From contig MNWT01000006.1 in the NCBI GenBank assembly GCA_001872735.1, positions 186,001-250,000 on the forward strand: a DNA stretch of 64,000 bases, given 5' to 3'. The stretch is from Verrucomicrobia bacterium CG1_02_43_26 (lineage in GTDB: Bacteria; Verrucomicrobiota; Verrucomicrobiia; Opitutales; CG1-02-43-26). The position numbers and the translations under genes were made by a program. The notes under the pieces are model-generated. The model searched no databases. It was not told the origin of the DNA and saw only the letters and a list, made by a program, of their open reading frames with translations. Of this stretch, positions 7,498 through 16,744 are shown in pieces (positions within the stretch are counted from its first letter, which is position 1; every line of letters starts with the position of its first letter).

Positions 7498-9159
7498 TTA
7501 TTTGTGCCGACCGTGCCTTAGGATATCCCATACCAGGTACAATCCAATAACGCCGGAGAGCATAAAGCCAACAATGCCGATCGAGGGGTAGCCCCATATA
7601 AAGGGCTCTACTCCTGTCGTAATTACAGTCGATGAACCAATAATGAGAGCGGCAATCACTAATGCCATCACGATTCTATTGGCAGACGTGCTTAACGTCT
7701 TTTCAAGCGAATCCAACCCTTTGTGGTGAAGGGATATTCCCAGTTTGCCGTCTTCCAGATTTCCTAATAAACGCTCAATCGCACCGGGGAAATTTCGTAG
7801 GCGCGTAATCCCTACTTGGCAAGACCAGTAAATTTGTTGCAGCAAATTAGTAGGGTTCCAGCGTTCCCAGGTAAGCTTTTTTAAGAAGGGGGCAGCAATT
7901 TCGCGAACATCAAAGTCAGGGTCAAGTGTTTTGCCGACATCCTCAATGGCCATAACCGCTTTACCCAGCATGGCGTAATCTTTCGCTAAGTGTAGGCCGT
8001 TTACCCCCAGTACGAAGAGTAAATCAGTGATCACACGTCCAAACGGCATATTATGCACTTCCAGATCCTGATACTTTCTTAAGATGAAGCCGACTTCTTT
8101 TTCCAGCTTGGATTCATCCATGCGTATTTTTCCAATTGCTTTCGCAACCGCTACTTGAACCACCTTTTCGCTGTCCAACGTGGCAATTGCTGAAAACAGG
8201 TCTGCTAAAAAATAGCGCATCTTACGCGTCAAATGGCCTATTTGCCCCCAATCAAGGAAGCACAAGCGGCCGTCATCTGTAAGTATTATATTTCCGCTAT
8301 GGGGGTCAGCATGAAAGAATCCTGTGATCACGATTTGATGAAGTACAGATTTTGCGCCTATATTCGCATACTCATGAGCCTCTTCTTTTGAAAGAATAGC
8401 TTCTTCAGGAGAGCAACCGCTTACCCACTCTGTAATCAATATTTTACTCGTCGAAATGTCTTCGTAAACTTTGGGCGCAAATACCTTTTCTTTATACGGG
8501 TTTGTTCGATTAAAATACATCGCGTTGCGTGCTTCGATGGTATAATCGATTTCGTTCATCAACGCCCTGGCTGCTTCTTCTATAACCGCAGGTAAGTCGT
8601 AGGGCTTAAGGTCATCAACGCGTTGGTGGATCTTGCGGGCAAACCAACCCATGATCTCCAGGTCTGAACGCAAGGCTCTTATGCTGCCTGGTTTTTGTAC
8701 CTTGATAGCAACCTCTTCGTTATTACGCTTCAGGCGGCCCCGGTACACTTGCCCTAAGGAAGCACATGCCACCGCTTCTTTATCAAATTCCGAGAAAAGA
8801 TCTTCAAGGGGACACTGTAGTTCTTCTAGTAATACAGGCTCGATGACTTCAAACGGCAGTGGTCGTACTCCTTTCCGTAACTTTTTAAATTCACGGATCA
8901 GCGGTTCCGGTAAAACGTCTGAGCGGGTGCTCAAGAGCTGAGCAAACTTAACAAACGTAGGGCCGAGATCTTCGCAGGTAATACGAATGCGCTCCCATAT
9001 ATTGTGGCGTTCTTTTCGCTTCGGAACAAAACGAGCCAACCACGTTGATGGCAAGTCCAATTGTTCGAGCAACTCATCAAAACCATTACGAATCAGTGTC
9101 GCAACGATTTCTTTTGCGCGAACGACATTAGAAATGATCGTGATGGTCTTAAACGCCAC
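7498..9159 (-). CDS. ubiB: UbiB/ABC1 (ADCK) family atypical kinase
   Basis: Membrane-associated atypical kinase/ATPase that supports isoprenoid quinone metabolism. It shows the family's KxGQ-like region (LGPTFVKFAQLLSTRSDVLP), the A-rich loop (CASLGQVYRG), VAIKVQKPG with the conserved Lys, HADPHSGNI catalytic loop and LDWGQ metal site. Two C-terminal hydrophobic segments (~495-520 and ~525-548) anchor it in the membrane, as expected. 553 aa is normal. The start codon is GTG. The KxGQ motif reads KFAQ here; I recall such variants in some distant bacteria, so activity need not be lost. It follows the phasin-like gene by 15 bases, probably in one transcript. The quinone is probably menaquinone given menC/menE elsewhere. 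Confidence 0.93.
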   Translation of the reverse strand: MAFKTITIISNVVRAKEIVATLIRNGFDELLEQLDLPSTWLARFVPKRKERHNIWERIRITCEDLGPTFVKFAQLLSTRSDVLPEPLIREFKKLRKGVRPLPFEVIEPVLLEELQCPLEDLFSEFDKEAVACASLGQVYRGRLKRNNEEVAIKVQKPGSIRALRSDLEIMGWFARKIHQRVDDLKPYDLPAVIEEAARALMNEIDYTIEARNAMYFNRTNPYKEKVFAPKVYEDISTSKILITEWVSGCSPEEAILSKEEAHEYANIGAKSVLHQIVITGFFHADPHSGNIILTDDGRLCFLDWGQIGHLTRKMRYFLADLFSAIATLDSEKVVQVAVAKAIGKIRMDESKLEKEVGFILRKYQDLEVHNMPFGRVITDLLFVLGVNGLHLAKDYAMLGKAVMAIEDVGKTLDPDFDVREIAAPFLKKLTWERWNPTNLLQQIYWSCQVGITRLRNFPGAIERLLGNLEDGKLGISLHHKGLDSLEKTLSTSANRIVMALVIAALIIGSSTVITTGVEPFIWGYPSIGIVGFMLSGVIGLYLVWDILRHGRHK

Positions 9160-9174
9160 TCTGTATTTTTGGGT

Positions 9175-9525
9175 TTACTTGGAGGTTTGCTTTTTTGGCG
9201 CTGCTTTTTTTACGGCTGGCTTTTTTGGGGTTGTTTTTGATTTGCCTTCTAACGCATTTACGCGCTTTTCGAGCTTTTCAAAATCCTTTTGGCAGGCAAA
9301 ATTAGCTTTATCGAGTAGGTGTTTAAAATAGTCCTGTATTTCTTTACTGGACTTATCAAACTCCTTTCTGCTTTCTTTTACCATTTTGTCAATGGACTTT
9401 TTAGCGTCTGTGGCGCTTATTTTACCTTGCTTAACCATTTCTTCCAGAGACTTTTCTAGTTTGTCTTTAGTAACAACAGTTGCGCCAAGGCCTACAAGTA
9501 ACGTTTTTTTGATGTATTCGAGCAT
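9175..9525 (-). CDS. Phasin-like / PhaF-PhaI-type coiled-coil protein (116 aa)
   Basis: A short hydrophobic N-terminus (LLVGLGATVVTKDKL) is followed by a helical, heptad-like region (residues ~20-90) and a Lys/Ala/Pro tail (KKPAVKKAAPKKQTSK) that resembles the basic tails of PhaF-type polyhydroxyalkanoate granule proteins and histone H1-like proteins. The gene lies just upstream of ubiB, 15 bases apart. There is no PHA synthase in this window, so a granule role is not supported; it may act as a membrane- or nucleic-acid-associated scaffold for the UbiB kinase. Confidence 0.65.
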   Translation of the reverse strand: MLEYIKKTLLVGLGATVVTKDKLEKSLEEMVKQGKISATDAKKSIDKMVKESRKEFDKSSKEIQDYFKHLLDKANFACQKDFEKLEKRVNALEGKSKTTPKKPAVKKAAPKKQTSK

Positions 9526-9657
9526 AACATCTTCATTATCCGGTACTTTCTTTTAAAATACAACTTATTTTAAAAGAAATACTTTGTTTGTGTCAGAAAA
9601 TATAGCAAGCCCCTTTAACCTTTACATTCTTGCCTTCCCCTTGCTTAATAAGCCCTT

Positions 9658-10284
9658 ATGATTACGTATTTATTGGAAGTTTTCGCGATCTTGTTTGTCG
9701 CGGTTGGCCCGATTGATAATGCCGCTATTTTCGCGGGTCTGACAGCTAACCATACTCCCAAAGAGCGTAATCGGATGGCCTTGCGGGCTTCTTTGATCGC
9801 CGGTGCGATTCTCATCGTTTTTCCTATCATTGGGGATCAGTTGCTGCATCTCTTAAATATTCAACTCTACTCCCTTCAGGTAGGTGGCGGTGTACTCTTG
9901 TTTTTAGTGGCCATCGATATGGTAATGACGGAATATGAAAACGGAGAACAAATGCGCAAAAAGCACGCGCATACGGATTATTCCGTATTTCCGTTAGCTA
10001 TACCGCTCATGGCTGGACCGGCAACAATCATCATTTCCATGAACTTGTTTGCCAAAGCTTCCGGAGACTATGCGTCCCAGGGGATAGTGCTAGCGGTCAT
10101 TGCGCTTCTTATGCTCATGTCTTATATCGCGTTTTTAGGAGCCGGTTATATCGTGCGCTTTTTAGGTACAAAGGGCGCAGAAACCCTTACTCGCGCTCTG
10201 GGTGTGCTTTTAGGTGCCCTCGCCGCAGAGCTCGTGATCGAAGGTCTACGTTCTTCCGGTTTGTTTATGGCAATAACAGGCTAA
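9658..10284 (+). CDS. marC: MarC family integral membrane protein
   Basis: Six-helix inner-membrane protein of the MarC/NAAT family (208 aa, normal length). Characteristic segments are FVAVGPIDNAAIFAGLTAN at the start, PLAIPLMAGPATIIISMNL at the middle, where the second half-repeat begins, and RALGVLLGALAAELVIEGL at the end. Members have been linked to amino-acid or multidrug export, but physiological substrates are unclear. No Shine-Dalgarno is visible. The stop codon overlaps that of the convergent 339-aa gene by four bases. Confidence 0.92.
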   Translation: MITYLLEVFAILFVAVGPIDNAAIFAGLTANHTPKERNRMALRASLIAGAILIVFPIIGDQLLHLLNIQLYSLQVGGGVLLFLVAIDMVMTEYENGEQMRKKHAHTDYSVFPLAIPLMAGPATIIISMNLFAKASGDYASQGIVLAVIALLMLMSYIAFLGAGYIVRFLGTKGAETLTRALGVLLGALAAELVIEGLRSSGLFMAITG

Positions 10285-11300
10285 GCGAGAAGTTTCAGCG
10301 CTAATGGGCGAATTGAGTCCCAATAAAGATACGTGAGGCCGATCGCACAAACAAGCAAGGGTTCAAAGTAATCTTTGTAATGTTTTTTCTTTTCGTTGAG
10401 CATCATATACATGGCTGTAACAGAGCCGATAACGCCCCATAGGATCGGGCTTTTCATGAAGCAGGTGAGGATATCGATTAGTACGCTTTTTAAAAGACTG
10501 TGTATCGCTCCGTTGATGCCGTCATTACTGTCATTATAATAGCCATTACGCATAAGGGTGCGAATAATGCTTTTTAGGGGGGTGGCTATATGCCCAGGCA
10601 TCCCTATGTCCGTGATTTTAGTAAAGATCCATGCCAGCACACTTGCCGCTACTTCCACTCCTATCCAGCCTCTAAATACACCTTTTATGACACTTTGAGC
10701 TACGGATTTTAGCAGCTCGTAGCCTTTGATGAGCTCCCCTCCGCCGCAATATAAAAACGAAACAATATATTCTTGGACTATCGGGTCTTTTACGGTGTCT
10801 TCGAAAATGCTAACAAAAAAATGGTTTTGTGTTTTTTCAGTTGTCTGTGTGATAAACTCTTTTGCCAGTTCTAGATTGGGTTTGTTCGTGGGACTATTTT
10901 TGCAAAGGTCTATTAATGTGCCTAAATGTTCTCCTATCATCACATCGCTTAGCGAGGTTAGCTGGATTGTATGCTCAGTTTCTAGCGTCAGCGCTATACT
11001 GGAAATGGATTCGTTTTCAGTGTTTTTTGTATCCGTTGGAAATACAGCTTTCACCCACGCTACTCTTTTTTCCCACAGCTTTTCTTTTTGTGAAGTATTA
11101 TACGTTCTCAACCATTCCATTGTGGGGTTACTGAAGGTATCTTTACGCTGAAAAAATAGGGCCACAGAATTTAAAATTATTTCTTTTATACCCCTTATAC
11201 TGAACATACTCATTCGCTGGGGCGGCATCGGAAAGGGGTTTTTATTAACGTTCTTTTGAATGAGGTTGTAATAAGACCCTTTGCTGGATGCTCTTTCCAT
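10281..11300 (-). CDS. Membrane-associated orphan protein (339 aa)
   Basis: No recognised family. The N-terminal ~190 residues are soluble and polar (start MERASSKGSYYNLIQKNVNK, no signal peptide). Three to four hydrophobic segments follow: ~205-235 (VIKGVFRGWIGVEVAASVLA), ~278-300 and ~310-330, with a basic loop KKKHYKDY between the last two. The protein therefore looks C-terminally membrane-anchored. Polar N-terminus plus internal hydrophobic hairpins is also the plan of many secretion-system translocators or inclusion-membrane-type proteins, but no homology is seen. Single gene between gnd and marC. Confidence 0.6.
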   Translation of the reverse strand: MERASSKGSYYNLIQKNVNKNPFPMPPQRMSMFSIRGIKEIILNSVALFFQRKDTFSNPTMEWLRTYNTSQKEKLWEKRVAWVKAVFPTDTKNTENESISSIALTLETEHTIQLTSLSDVMIGEHLGTLIDLCKNSPTNKPNLELAKEFITQTTEKTQNHFFVSIFEDTVKDPIVQEYIVSFLYCGGGELIKGYELLKSVAQSVIKGVFRGWIGVEVAASVLAWIFTKITDIGMPGHIATPLKSIIRTLMRNGYYNDSNDGINGAIHSLLKSVLIDILTCFMKSPILWGVIGSVTAMYMMLNEKKKHYKDYFEPLLVCAIGLTYLYWDSIRPLALKLLA

Positions 11301-11437
11301 AATTAAGTATATCTATAATTAGAATGGTTATTGTTTGTGACGACTTAGTATGGAATAAGTATTTAGCCATATAAGCGCCATTGCTAGCATCTAATGCTAG
11401 GTAGCAAAACCATTTTGTCCAGCCAGAATTCTTTTTA

Positions 11438-12928
11438 CTAGGCCTGGACTGCTTCTAACCAGTCGTAATGGAAGAACTCGCCGCGGGGAGAATCAACCCG
11501 CTCAAAAGTGTGCGCACCGAAATAATCCCGTTGGGCTTGAAGCAGGTTTTGCGGCAGCTGTGCAGACCGGTAGCCATCAAAATATGCCAGCGCGGACATA
11601 AATGTCGGCATCGGAATGCCTGCTTCTATACCGAGCGAGACAACTTTACGCCAATTCTTTTGGCTTTTCTCAAGCGCGGCTTTGAAGTAGGGGTCAAGGA
11701 CGAGGTTCGCCAGGTCAGACTTTTTTTCATAAGCCTCAGTGATTTTTTGCAAAAAGGCCGCGCGTATAATGCACCCGCCGCGCCATATTTGGGCAATCTC
11801 GCCAAAGTTTAGCTTCCATCCGTACTCTCTTTCCGCTTCTTTCATAAGCGCAAACCCCTGTGCGTAAGCACATATTTTAGAGCAATAGAGCGCGTCATGA
11901 ATCGCTTGTATGATCTCTGCTTTCTTTTCTTGAGGATACTCCCCTTCAAATTTAATTTCTTGAGATGCCGCAACACGTTCTTCTTTAATCGCACTCATGC
12001 AACGAGCAAAAACAGCTTCTGCGATCGTTGGAGCCGGCACCCCCATATCTAAGGCGCTAATAGAAGTCCATTTGCCTGTGCCTTTTTGTCCTGCAGTATC
12101 CAGGATAGAATCTACATAAGGCTTATTGGTCTTAGGGTCGCGTTGGCGTAAAATATTTGCCGTAATTTCGATCAAAAAGGAATCCAATACCCCAGTGTTC
12201 CATTTTGTGAAAATGTCTGCCATCTCGTCTGTAGAGAGTTTTAATAACTCACGCATCACGTGGTACGCCTCGCAAATCATCTGCATGTCCCCGTATTCAA
12301 TGCCGTTGTGGACCATTTTGACGTAATGCCCCGCGCCGTTTTCTCCAATATAAGCTGTACAGGGAACGCCTCCCGTCACCGGTCTTCCGGGGGCTGCCCC
12401 TTCGATCGGCTTTCCGGTCTTGTCATCTACTTTCGCCGCGATGGCCATCCAAACTGGCTTAATCGCATTCCAAGCTTCTTTCGAGCCGCCTGGCATAAGG
12501 GATGGGCCAAATCGAGCCCCTTCTTCCCCTCCGGAAACGCCGGAACCTACAAATAATAGCCCTTTTGCGGCTAAATCTTTTTCTCGTTGGATCGTATCTG
12601 TCCACTTAGCATTGCCGCCATCAATAATAATATCTCCTTTTTCGAGCAAGGGGGCGACTTCATTAATCACCGCGTCCGTGCCCGCCCCTGCTTGCACCAG
12701 AAGTACAATCTTGCGAGGGCGCTGTAACGATTTTACAAAGTCTTGGAGTTCTTTAAAGCCATACAAGCCGCCTGGGGTATCCGGGTTTTCCGCTACAAAC
12801 TTTTCCATCTTGGAGGTAGTTCTGTTAAACACAGAGATCTGGAACCCGTGGTCCGCTATATTGAGGGCAAGATTTTGCCCCATAACTGCTAATCCAATTA
12901 GGCCGATGTCGGAAAACTCTTTTTTCAT
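11438..12928 (-). CDS. gnd: 6-phosphogluconate dehydrogenase, decarboxylating
   Basis: Oxidative pentose phosphate enzyme: 6-phosphogluconate + NADP+ to ribulose 5-phosphate + CO2 + NADPH. The Rossmann motif [20 protein letters not shown] (residues ~9-28) is followed by the NRTTSK stretch typical of NADP use. Signature [22 protein letters not shown] and catalytic [16 protein letters not shown] are intact, and the C-terminal helical domain ends in the substrate tail (HYDWLEA). 496 aa fits the long dimeric form. No zwf is seen nearby. A 52-base spacer separates it from the upstream aldolase gene on the same strand. Confidence 0.98.
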   Translation of the reverse strand: MKKEFSDIGLIGLAVMGQNLALNIADHGFQISVFNRTTSKMEKFVAENPDTPGGLYGFKELQDFVKSLQRPRKIVLLVQAGAGTDAVINEVAPLLEKGDIIIDGGNAKWTDTIQREKDLAAKGLLFVGSGVSGGEEGARFGPSLMPGGSKEAWNAIKPVWMAIAAKVDDKTGKPIEGAAPGRPVTGGVPCTAYIGENGAGHYVKMVHNGIEYGDMQMICEAYHVMRELLKLSTDEMADIFTKWNTGVLDSFLIEITANILRQRDPKTNKPYVDSILDTAGQKGTGKWTSISALDMGVPAPTIAEAVFARCMSAIKEERVAASQEIKFEGEYPQEKKAEIIQAIHDALYCSKICAYAQGFALMKEAEREYGWKLNFGEIAQIWRGGCIIRAAFLQKITEAYEKKSDLANLVLDPYFKAALEKSQKNWRKVVSLGIEAGIPMPTFMSALAYFDGYRSAQLPQNLLQAQRDYFGAHTFERVDSPRGEFFHYDWLEAVQA

Positions 12929-12980
12929 CTTAAATAAATCAGGTTGATGATGATAATACTGAGGTTGGGTCTACTAGTAC

Positions 12981-14024
12981 TTAAACATTTTTACGAATAT
13001 CCTGCAAGAACCGATCCACGTCCTCCGCTTTCGTACACCAGGAGCACACAAATCGCCACGCGCCAATTTTAGGGAAATCATAAAACCGCCAACCATCATC
13101 CAGTAATGCTTTTGCTGTTTTTTCCGGCATGCTTGCAAAGAGAATGTTTGTTTCCACGGGGTACAGTAGTTCAATTCCTTCAATCGTCCTTAACCCTTTC
13201 GCTAAATAAGCTGCCTGCGCATTTGCGTTTTTCGCGTTTTGCAGCCACACTTCGTTTTCTAGTAACCCTAGCCAAGCGGCTGCTTGGTAACGCGACTTCG
13301 AATATAATTGCCCGGTTTGCTTCTGCCGCCATCCAAACTCGTTTGCCAATTCTTTGTTAAAGAAGACAATTGCCTCTGCCATGGTAGACCCGTTTTTCGT
13401 GCCTCCAAAGCTCATGACATCTACCCCGCCCTGCCAGCTTAATTCCCTAGGGGTTACTTTCTGCTGAGCGATTGCGTTAAAAAAGCGGGCTCCGTCCATG
13501 TGCACTTTCCACCCATGCGAATGAGCTTCTTGGCATAGGGTTTTAATCTCTTCTGGTGTATACACAAGCCCGACTTCTGTAGATTGGCTAAAGGAAAAGC
13601 AATTTGGTTTTGAAGAGTGTACTCCGTGCGATTCATGGCAGATTTTGGAAATGTCCTCTGCTTTAAACTTTTTTAAATTATCCCCGTAACAGAAAATTTT
13701 TGACCCGTGGGTAAAAAACTCCGGTGCTCCGCTTTCATCCACTTGTATATGGGATGTCGGGTGCGTAATAATGCCATGGTAGGGTTGGCAGATCGTGGAT
13801 AAACTAAGGGCGTTCGCTGCTGTTCCGTTAAACACAAAGTACACCTCGCAGTCCGTCTCAAAAAATTGCTGTATCTGTTGCCTGGCTTCATGGCACCAGT
13901 TATCTTCTCCATAGCTCACGGCAAACCCTGTACTCACCGCCGTAATTTTTTTCAAAACCGAATCGCACGCAGGGCTGTAGTTATCACTGGCAAATTGTAG
14001 CTTGTTGTTATAGTCCGATGTCAT
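12981..14024 (-). CDS. ltaE: Threonine aldolase-type PLP enzyme (beta-eliminating lyase family)
   Basis: Cytoplasmic fold-type I PLP enzyme, probably cleaving L-threonine/allo-threonine to glycine and acetaldehyde. Seen: FASDNYSPACDSVLKKI start, YGEDNW near residue 40, NGTAANALSL phosphate-binding region, HMDGARFFNA (Asp for the PLP nitrogen) and SFGGTKNGS, whose Lys is the Schiff-base residue. 347 aa is normal for low-specificity aldolases. The neighbouring gnd is on the same strand. Exact amino-acid stereo-preference is not readable. Confidence 0.92.
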   Translation of the reverse strand: MTSDYNNKLQFASDNYSPACDSVLKKITAVSTGFAVSYGEDNWCHEARQQIQQFFETDCEVYFVFNGTAANALSLSTICQPYHGIITHPTSHIQVDESGAPEFFTHGSKIFCYGDNLKKFKAEDISKICHESHGVHSSKPNCFSFSQSTEVGLVYTPEEIKTLCQEAHSHGWKVHMDGARFFNAIAQQKVTPRELSWQGGVDVMSFGGTKNGSTMAEAIVFFNKELANEFGWRQKQTGQLYSKSRYQAAAWLGLLENEVWLQNAKNANAQAAYLAKGLRTIEGIELLYPVETNILFASMPEKTAKALLDDGWRFYDFPKIGAWRFVCSWCTKAEDVDRFLQDIRKNV

Positions 14025-14085
14025 TATATATTAAGGATAGTCGCTTGATCGTTTTTATTATTCTACTTGTTTTAACGTCAATGTC

Positions 14086-14298
14086 ATGGATTATTTTATC
14101 GGTTTCATAGAGTACATAACGACTCCTGTGGCATGGGTCGTAAATTCTTGTTTTTGCATTGATCAAGAACTTACCCGTATCGAATCCGCGGTTGTCCCTG
14201 CTTCTAGGCGTAGGAGCCGAACAAAATCCTATCCGCCGCTCGAGCTAAAGGATACACAGATTACAGCCAGAGAGATCAGCCCAAAGGACAAGCATTAG
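14086..14298 (+). CDS. Small hypothetical protein (70 aa)
   Basis: A hydrophobic N-terminal segment (FIGFIEYITTPVAWVVNSCF) is followed by a basic stretch SRRRSRTK and a charged tail. It opens a run of three tiny plus-strand genes in a gene-poor 1.1-kb interval; it shares the plan (hydrophobic helix, then RRR) but not clear sequence with the next two. Divergent from the aldolase gene with a 61-base gap. It could be non-coding; support is its length and context only. Confidence 0.35.
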   Translation: MDYFIGFIEYITTPVAWVVNSCFCIDQELTRIESAVVPASRRRSRTKSYPPLELKDTQITAREISPKDKH

Positions 14299-14413
14299 GC
14301 CGTCATAAGACGAAAAAAGCCTTGAATTTGGATTGCGGTATGCTAATTTTTGTTTGCAGTGCTATTGTGTATAGAGGGTAAGTGGCAATATTAATTCATG
14401 ATAAATAAAAACA

Positions 14414-14659
14414 ATGATAGTTCCAGGGAGCTTTAAAATAAGCGATTCTAAAGACTTGTCTCTCCTGCTAGAGATGACAGCTGTTATAGGCAAAACTATC
14501 ATCATAGAATCTGGACGAAAAGGCGTTCGTTTTGTCCGACATGTCGTGAGGGCAATCCCTCATCGCCGAACTGTTCCCTATATACCACTGCAGCCGATCA
14601 TCACTCAGCACAACAATAATAACACACCATTATTTCAGCGGACTATTATCAATCCATAA
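14414..14659 (+). CDS. Small paired hypothetical protein, copy A (81 aa)
   Basis: Paralogue of the gene at 14856. Shared pattern: a hydrophobic segment (LLLEMTAVIGKTIIIES), then GVRFVRHVVRAIPHRRTV, a P-rich linker and a final PLFQR motif (copy B: GVRYVQNAFGAITRRRTV and PLWQR). The leader is also conserved: TTAATT...ATAAATAAAnACA precedes both ATGs. Conservation of frame and motif with diverged third positions argues that both are real. A likely single membrane helix with a basic cytoplasmic tail; function unknown. Confidence 0.6.
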   Translation: MIVPGSFKISDSKDLSLLLEMTAVIGKTIIIESGRKGVRFVRHVVRAIPHRRTVPYIPLQPIITQHNNNNTPLFQRTIINP

Positions 14660-14855
14660 TATTTGGATGGTTTTTGAAAATTCCCCGAGGTATTCCCTAA
14701 AGGGAATATAATAAACGGTGCAACAAATTGCATAAACCAGCTTTGTTCCAGAATAGTCTTGAACTCGTTAGGTTACGCATGTAAGCTCATGCCCTTTATA
14801 CTGTTTGCGAGGATGGAAGTATAAGATGTTAATTTAACATAAATAAAGACAGATA

Positions 14856-15092
14856 ATGGTTATTGGCCTTGATAAAAAAACTTATAAAGATGTGTCTTAC
14901 ACGATAGGGATGGCTGCATTTGCATGCGCTACTTTAGTTCTTGAAGCCACTCAGGGTGGGGTTCGTTATGTTCAGAATGCATTCGGGGCAATCACTCGTC
15001 GCCGGACTGTCACGACGGTTCCAGTCCAACAGCAGCAGGTCGATGTACCGTTATGGCAACGCGAGGCTAAATCGGAAAAGGAATTTCTGTAA
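14856..15092 (+). CDS. Small paired hypothetical protein, copy B (78 aa)
   Basis: Second member of the duplicated pair. A hydrophobic stretch (IGMAAFACATLVLEA) is followed by GGVRYVQNAFGAITRRRTV, a Q-rich linker (VPVQQQQVDVPLWQRE) and a short acidic/basic tail. A strong terminator begins 28 bases after the stop, so the trio of small genes may be one unit or separately transcribed. In the 196-base gap before it, ATTCCCTAAAGGGAAT (14692-14707) forms a small hairpin. No family recognised. Confidence 0.6.
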   Translation: MVIGLDKKTYKDVSYTIGMAAFACATLVLEATQGGVRYVQNAFGAITRRRTVTTVPVQQQQVDVPLWQREAKSEKEFL

Positions 15093-15119
15093 GCATTACT
15101 GATTTATCTTCAAATTCAG

Positions 15120-15162
15120 GCACCCTGTCGTACTACAATAATACGACAGGGTGCTTTTTTTT
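15120..15162 (+). terminator. Strong intrinsic terminator
   Basis: GCACCCTGTCGTA pairs with TACGACAGGGTGC (right arm 15142-15154) and is followed by eight T (15155-15162). It separates the tiny-gene nest from the nudix-nadC-birA-coaX operon. Confidence 0.93.
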
Positions 15163-15199
15163 AGAGCTTTGGGCTATAATATATAATAAACTAAAATCT

Positions 15200-15769
15200 A
15201 TGACACAACCCAACCACACGCCCCATTTGTGGCAACCTGTAGGAGAAACGGTACACTCCGAGTGCCGAATATATTCCGTTTACTGCCGGCGTTATCAACA
15301 TCCCGTGCGCAAGTCAGAGGACGATTTTTATGTGCTTAAATTTTCGGATTGGGTGCTCGCGCTTCCTCTTACGGAGGACAAACAGATCATCCTCGTTAAC
15401 CAATTTCGTTTCGGCTCAGATGTCCTTTCTTGGGAGCTTCCCGGCGGAACGTTGGATGAAGGTGAATCTCCAAGCCAGGGAGTCGTTCGCGAACTTTTAG
15501 AGGAAACCGGTTATGCGGGTGATGCCCCACTGCACATCGGCTCTTGTTCGCCTAACCCAGCCTTACAAGATAATAAATCCCACTGCTATCTCGTGCGTAA
15601 CTGCACTTACATGCAAGCGCCTAATTGGGATCACAACGAAGAGCTGGAGATAAGGCTTTTCCCGTTAGAGGAAGCGTTTGAGATGGCGCTCGATGGTCGC
15701 ATCCACCACACGTTGTCCATTACCTCGCTTTTCTTTTTAAAAGAATATTTGCAAAAAAATCCGCTTTGA
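15200..15769 (+). CDS. NUDIX hydrolase (ADP-ribose pyrophosphatase-like)
   Basis: 189 aa with an intact Nudix box at residues ~81-103: GGTLDEGESPSQGVVREL followed by LEETGY, i.e. G-x5-E-x7-REL-x-EE-x-GY. VNQFRFGSDVLSWELPGG upstream is the ADP-ribose pyrophosphatase (NudF-like) type. It probably cleaves ADP-ribose or a related nucleotide sugar to AMP + sugar phosphate, or turns over NADH-derived compounds. First gene of a tight group with nadC (15-base gap), birA and coaX: an NAD/cofactor theme. Confidence 0.9.
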   Translation: MTQPNHTPHLWQPVGETVHSECRIYSVYCRRYQHPVRKSEDDFYVLKFSDWVLALPLTEDKQIILVNQFRFGSDVLSWELPGGTLDEGESPSQGVVRELLEETGYAGDAPLHIGSCSPNPALQDNKSHCYLVRNCTYMQAPNWDHNEELEIRLFPLEEAFEMALDGRIHHTLSITSLFFLKEYLQKNPL

Positions 15770-15784
15770 ATAGAGTATTTATTC

Positions 15785-16744
15785 ATGGCACGCGATGTCT
15801 CTCTAACACCCTCAGATCCTATCCGCGATCAGCTTTTCAGGCAACTCACTTGGGGTGAGATCGACCTCGATTATCTTAAAAAGATGGCTCGGCACGCAAA
15901 GGCTGAGGACATGGATGGTGTTGGTTTAAAGCATATCTCAGAATACCATGGCGACTTAACTACCCGGGCTCTCCCTATAGAAGGGGATGCCACAGGCTCG
16001 GCTCACATTATCGCTAAAGAGGCTCTTCGCCCTTGTGGTCTGCTTTTCCTGCAAATTATTTTAGACTGCTATGGCAAAGGGTGCACCGTTTCCCTTAAAG
16101 TAAAAGAGGGTGAACCGGTTCCCGCCGGTACTTGTCTGGCAGAAGTCACTGGCCCTATCATGGTGTTATTAGCCGCAGAGCGCGTTTTGCTCAATTTCCT
16201 GCAACATCTTTCCGGCATCGCTACCCAAACCGCCAAATTCGTCCAAACCCTAGGAGATTCAGAGACAAAACTCCTCGATACGCGCAAAACAACGCCTGGT
16301 TTCCGGGTGCTTGAAAAATATGCCGTTGCGTGCGGGGGCGCTTGGAATCATAGAATCGGCTTGTTCGATCGCATTATGTTAAAGGATAATCATTTTGCGG
16401 TATTGGTAAATGACTGCCTTCCCAAGGTGAAAGAAATGGTGCGCAGTGCCCGTCGAGACTACCCGGGAATCGCTGTCGAAATTGAGGTGGATGCGGTTGA
16501 AAACATCGTTCCTGCACTGGTTGCAGAGCCGGATATTATTTTGTTGGATAATTTTTCTGTTCCCGATATCAAAAAGGCATTAGAGATTATTAATAAACAG
16601 GTCTATACGGAAGCAAGCGGTAATGTTAATTTGGATACACTGCCTGAATTAGCCCACCTCGGTCTGGATTTTATTTCATGTGGCGCGCTCGTTCACCAAG
16701 CTCGCTGGTGCGATATTAGCATGGATTGGAATATTGCGTTATGA
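15785..16744 (+). CDS. nadC: Nicotinate-nucleotide pyrophosphorylase (quinolinate PRTase)
   Basis: De novo NAD synthesis: quinolinate + PRPP to nicotinate mononucleotide + CO2 + PPi. Hallmarks: EGDATGSAHIIAKE in the N-terminal domain, VLLNFLQHLSGIAT, the DTRKTTPGFRVLEKYAVACG active-site stretch, NHRIGLFDRIMLKDNH, and EIEVD and ILLDNF of the barrel. 319 aa is slightly longer than the usual ~280-300. The TGA overlaps the birA ATG (ATGA), so the two are translationally coupled. nadA/nadB are not in the window. Confidence 0.97.
   Translation: MARDVSLTPSDPIRDQLFRQLTWGEIDLDYLKKMARHAKAEDMDGVGLKHISEYHGDLTTRALPIEGDATGSAHIIAKEALRPCGLLFLQIILDCYGKGCTVSLKVKEGEPVPAGTCLAEVTGPIMVLLAAERVLLNFLQHLSGIATQTAKFVQTLGDSETKLLDTRKTTPGFRVLEKYAVACGGAWNHRIGLFDRIMLKDNHFAVLVNDCLPKVKEMVRSARRDYPGIAVEIEVDAVENIVPALVAEPDIILLDNFSVPDIKKALEIINKQVYTEASGNVNLDTLPELAHLGLDFISCGALVHQARWCDISMDWNIAL

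Noticed and set aside
11384..11400. Terminator CTAGCAT-cta-ATGCTAG after gnd
   Set aside because: No T-run on either strand; short hairpin only.
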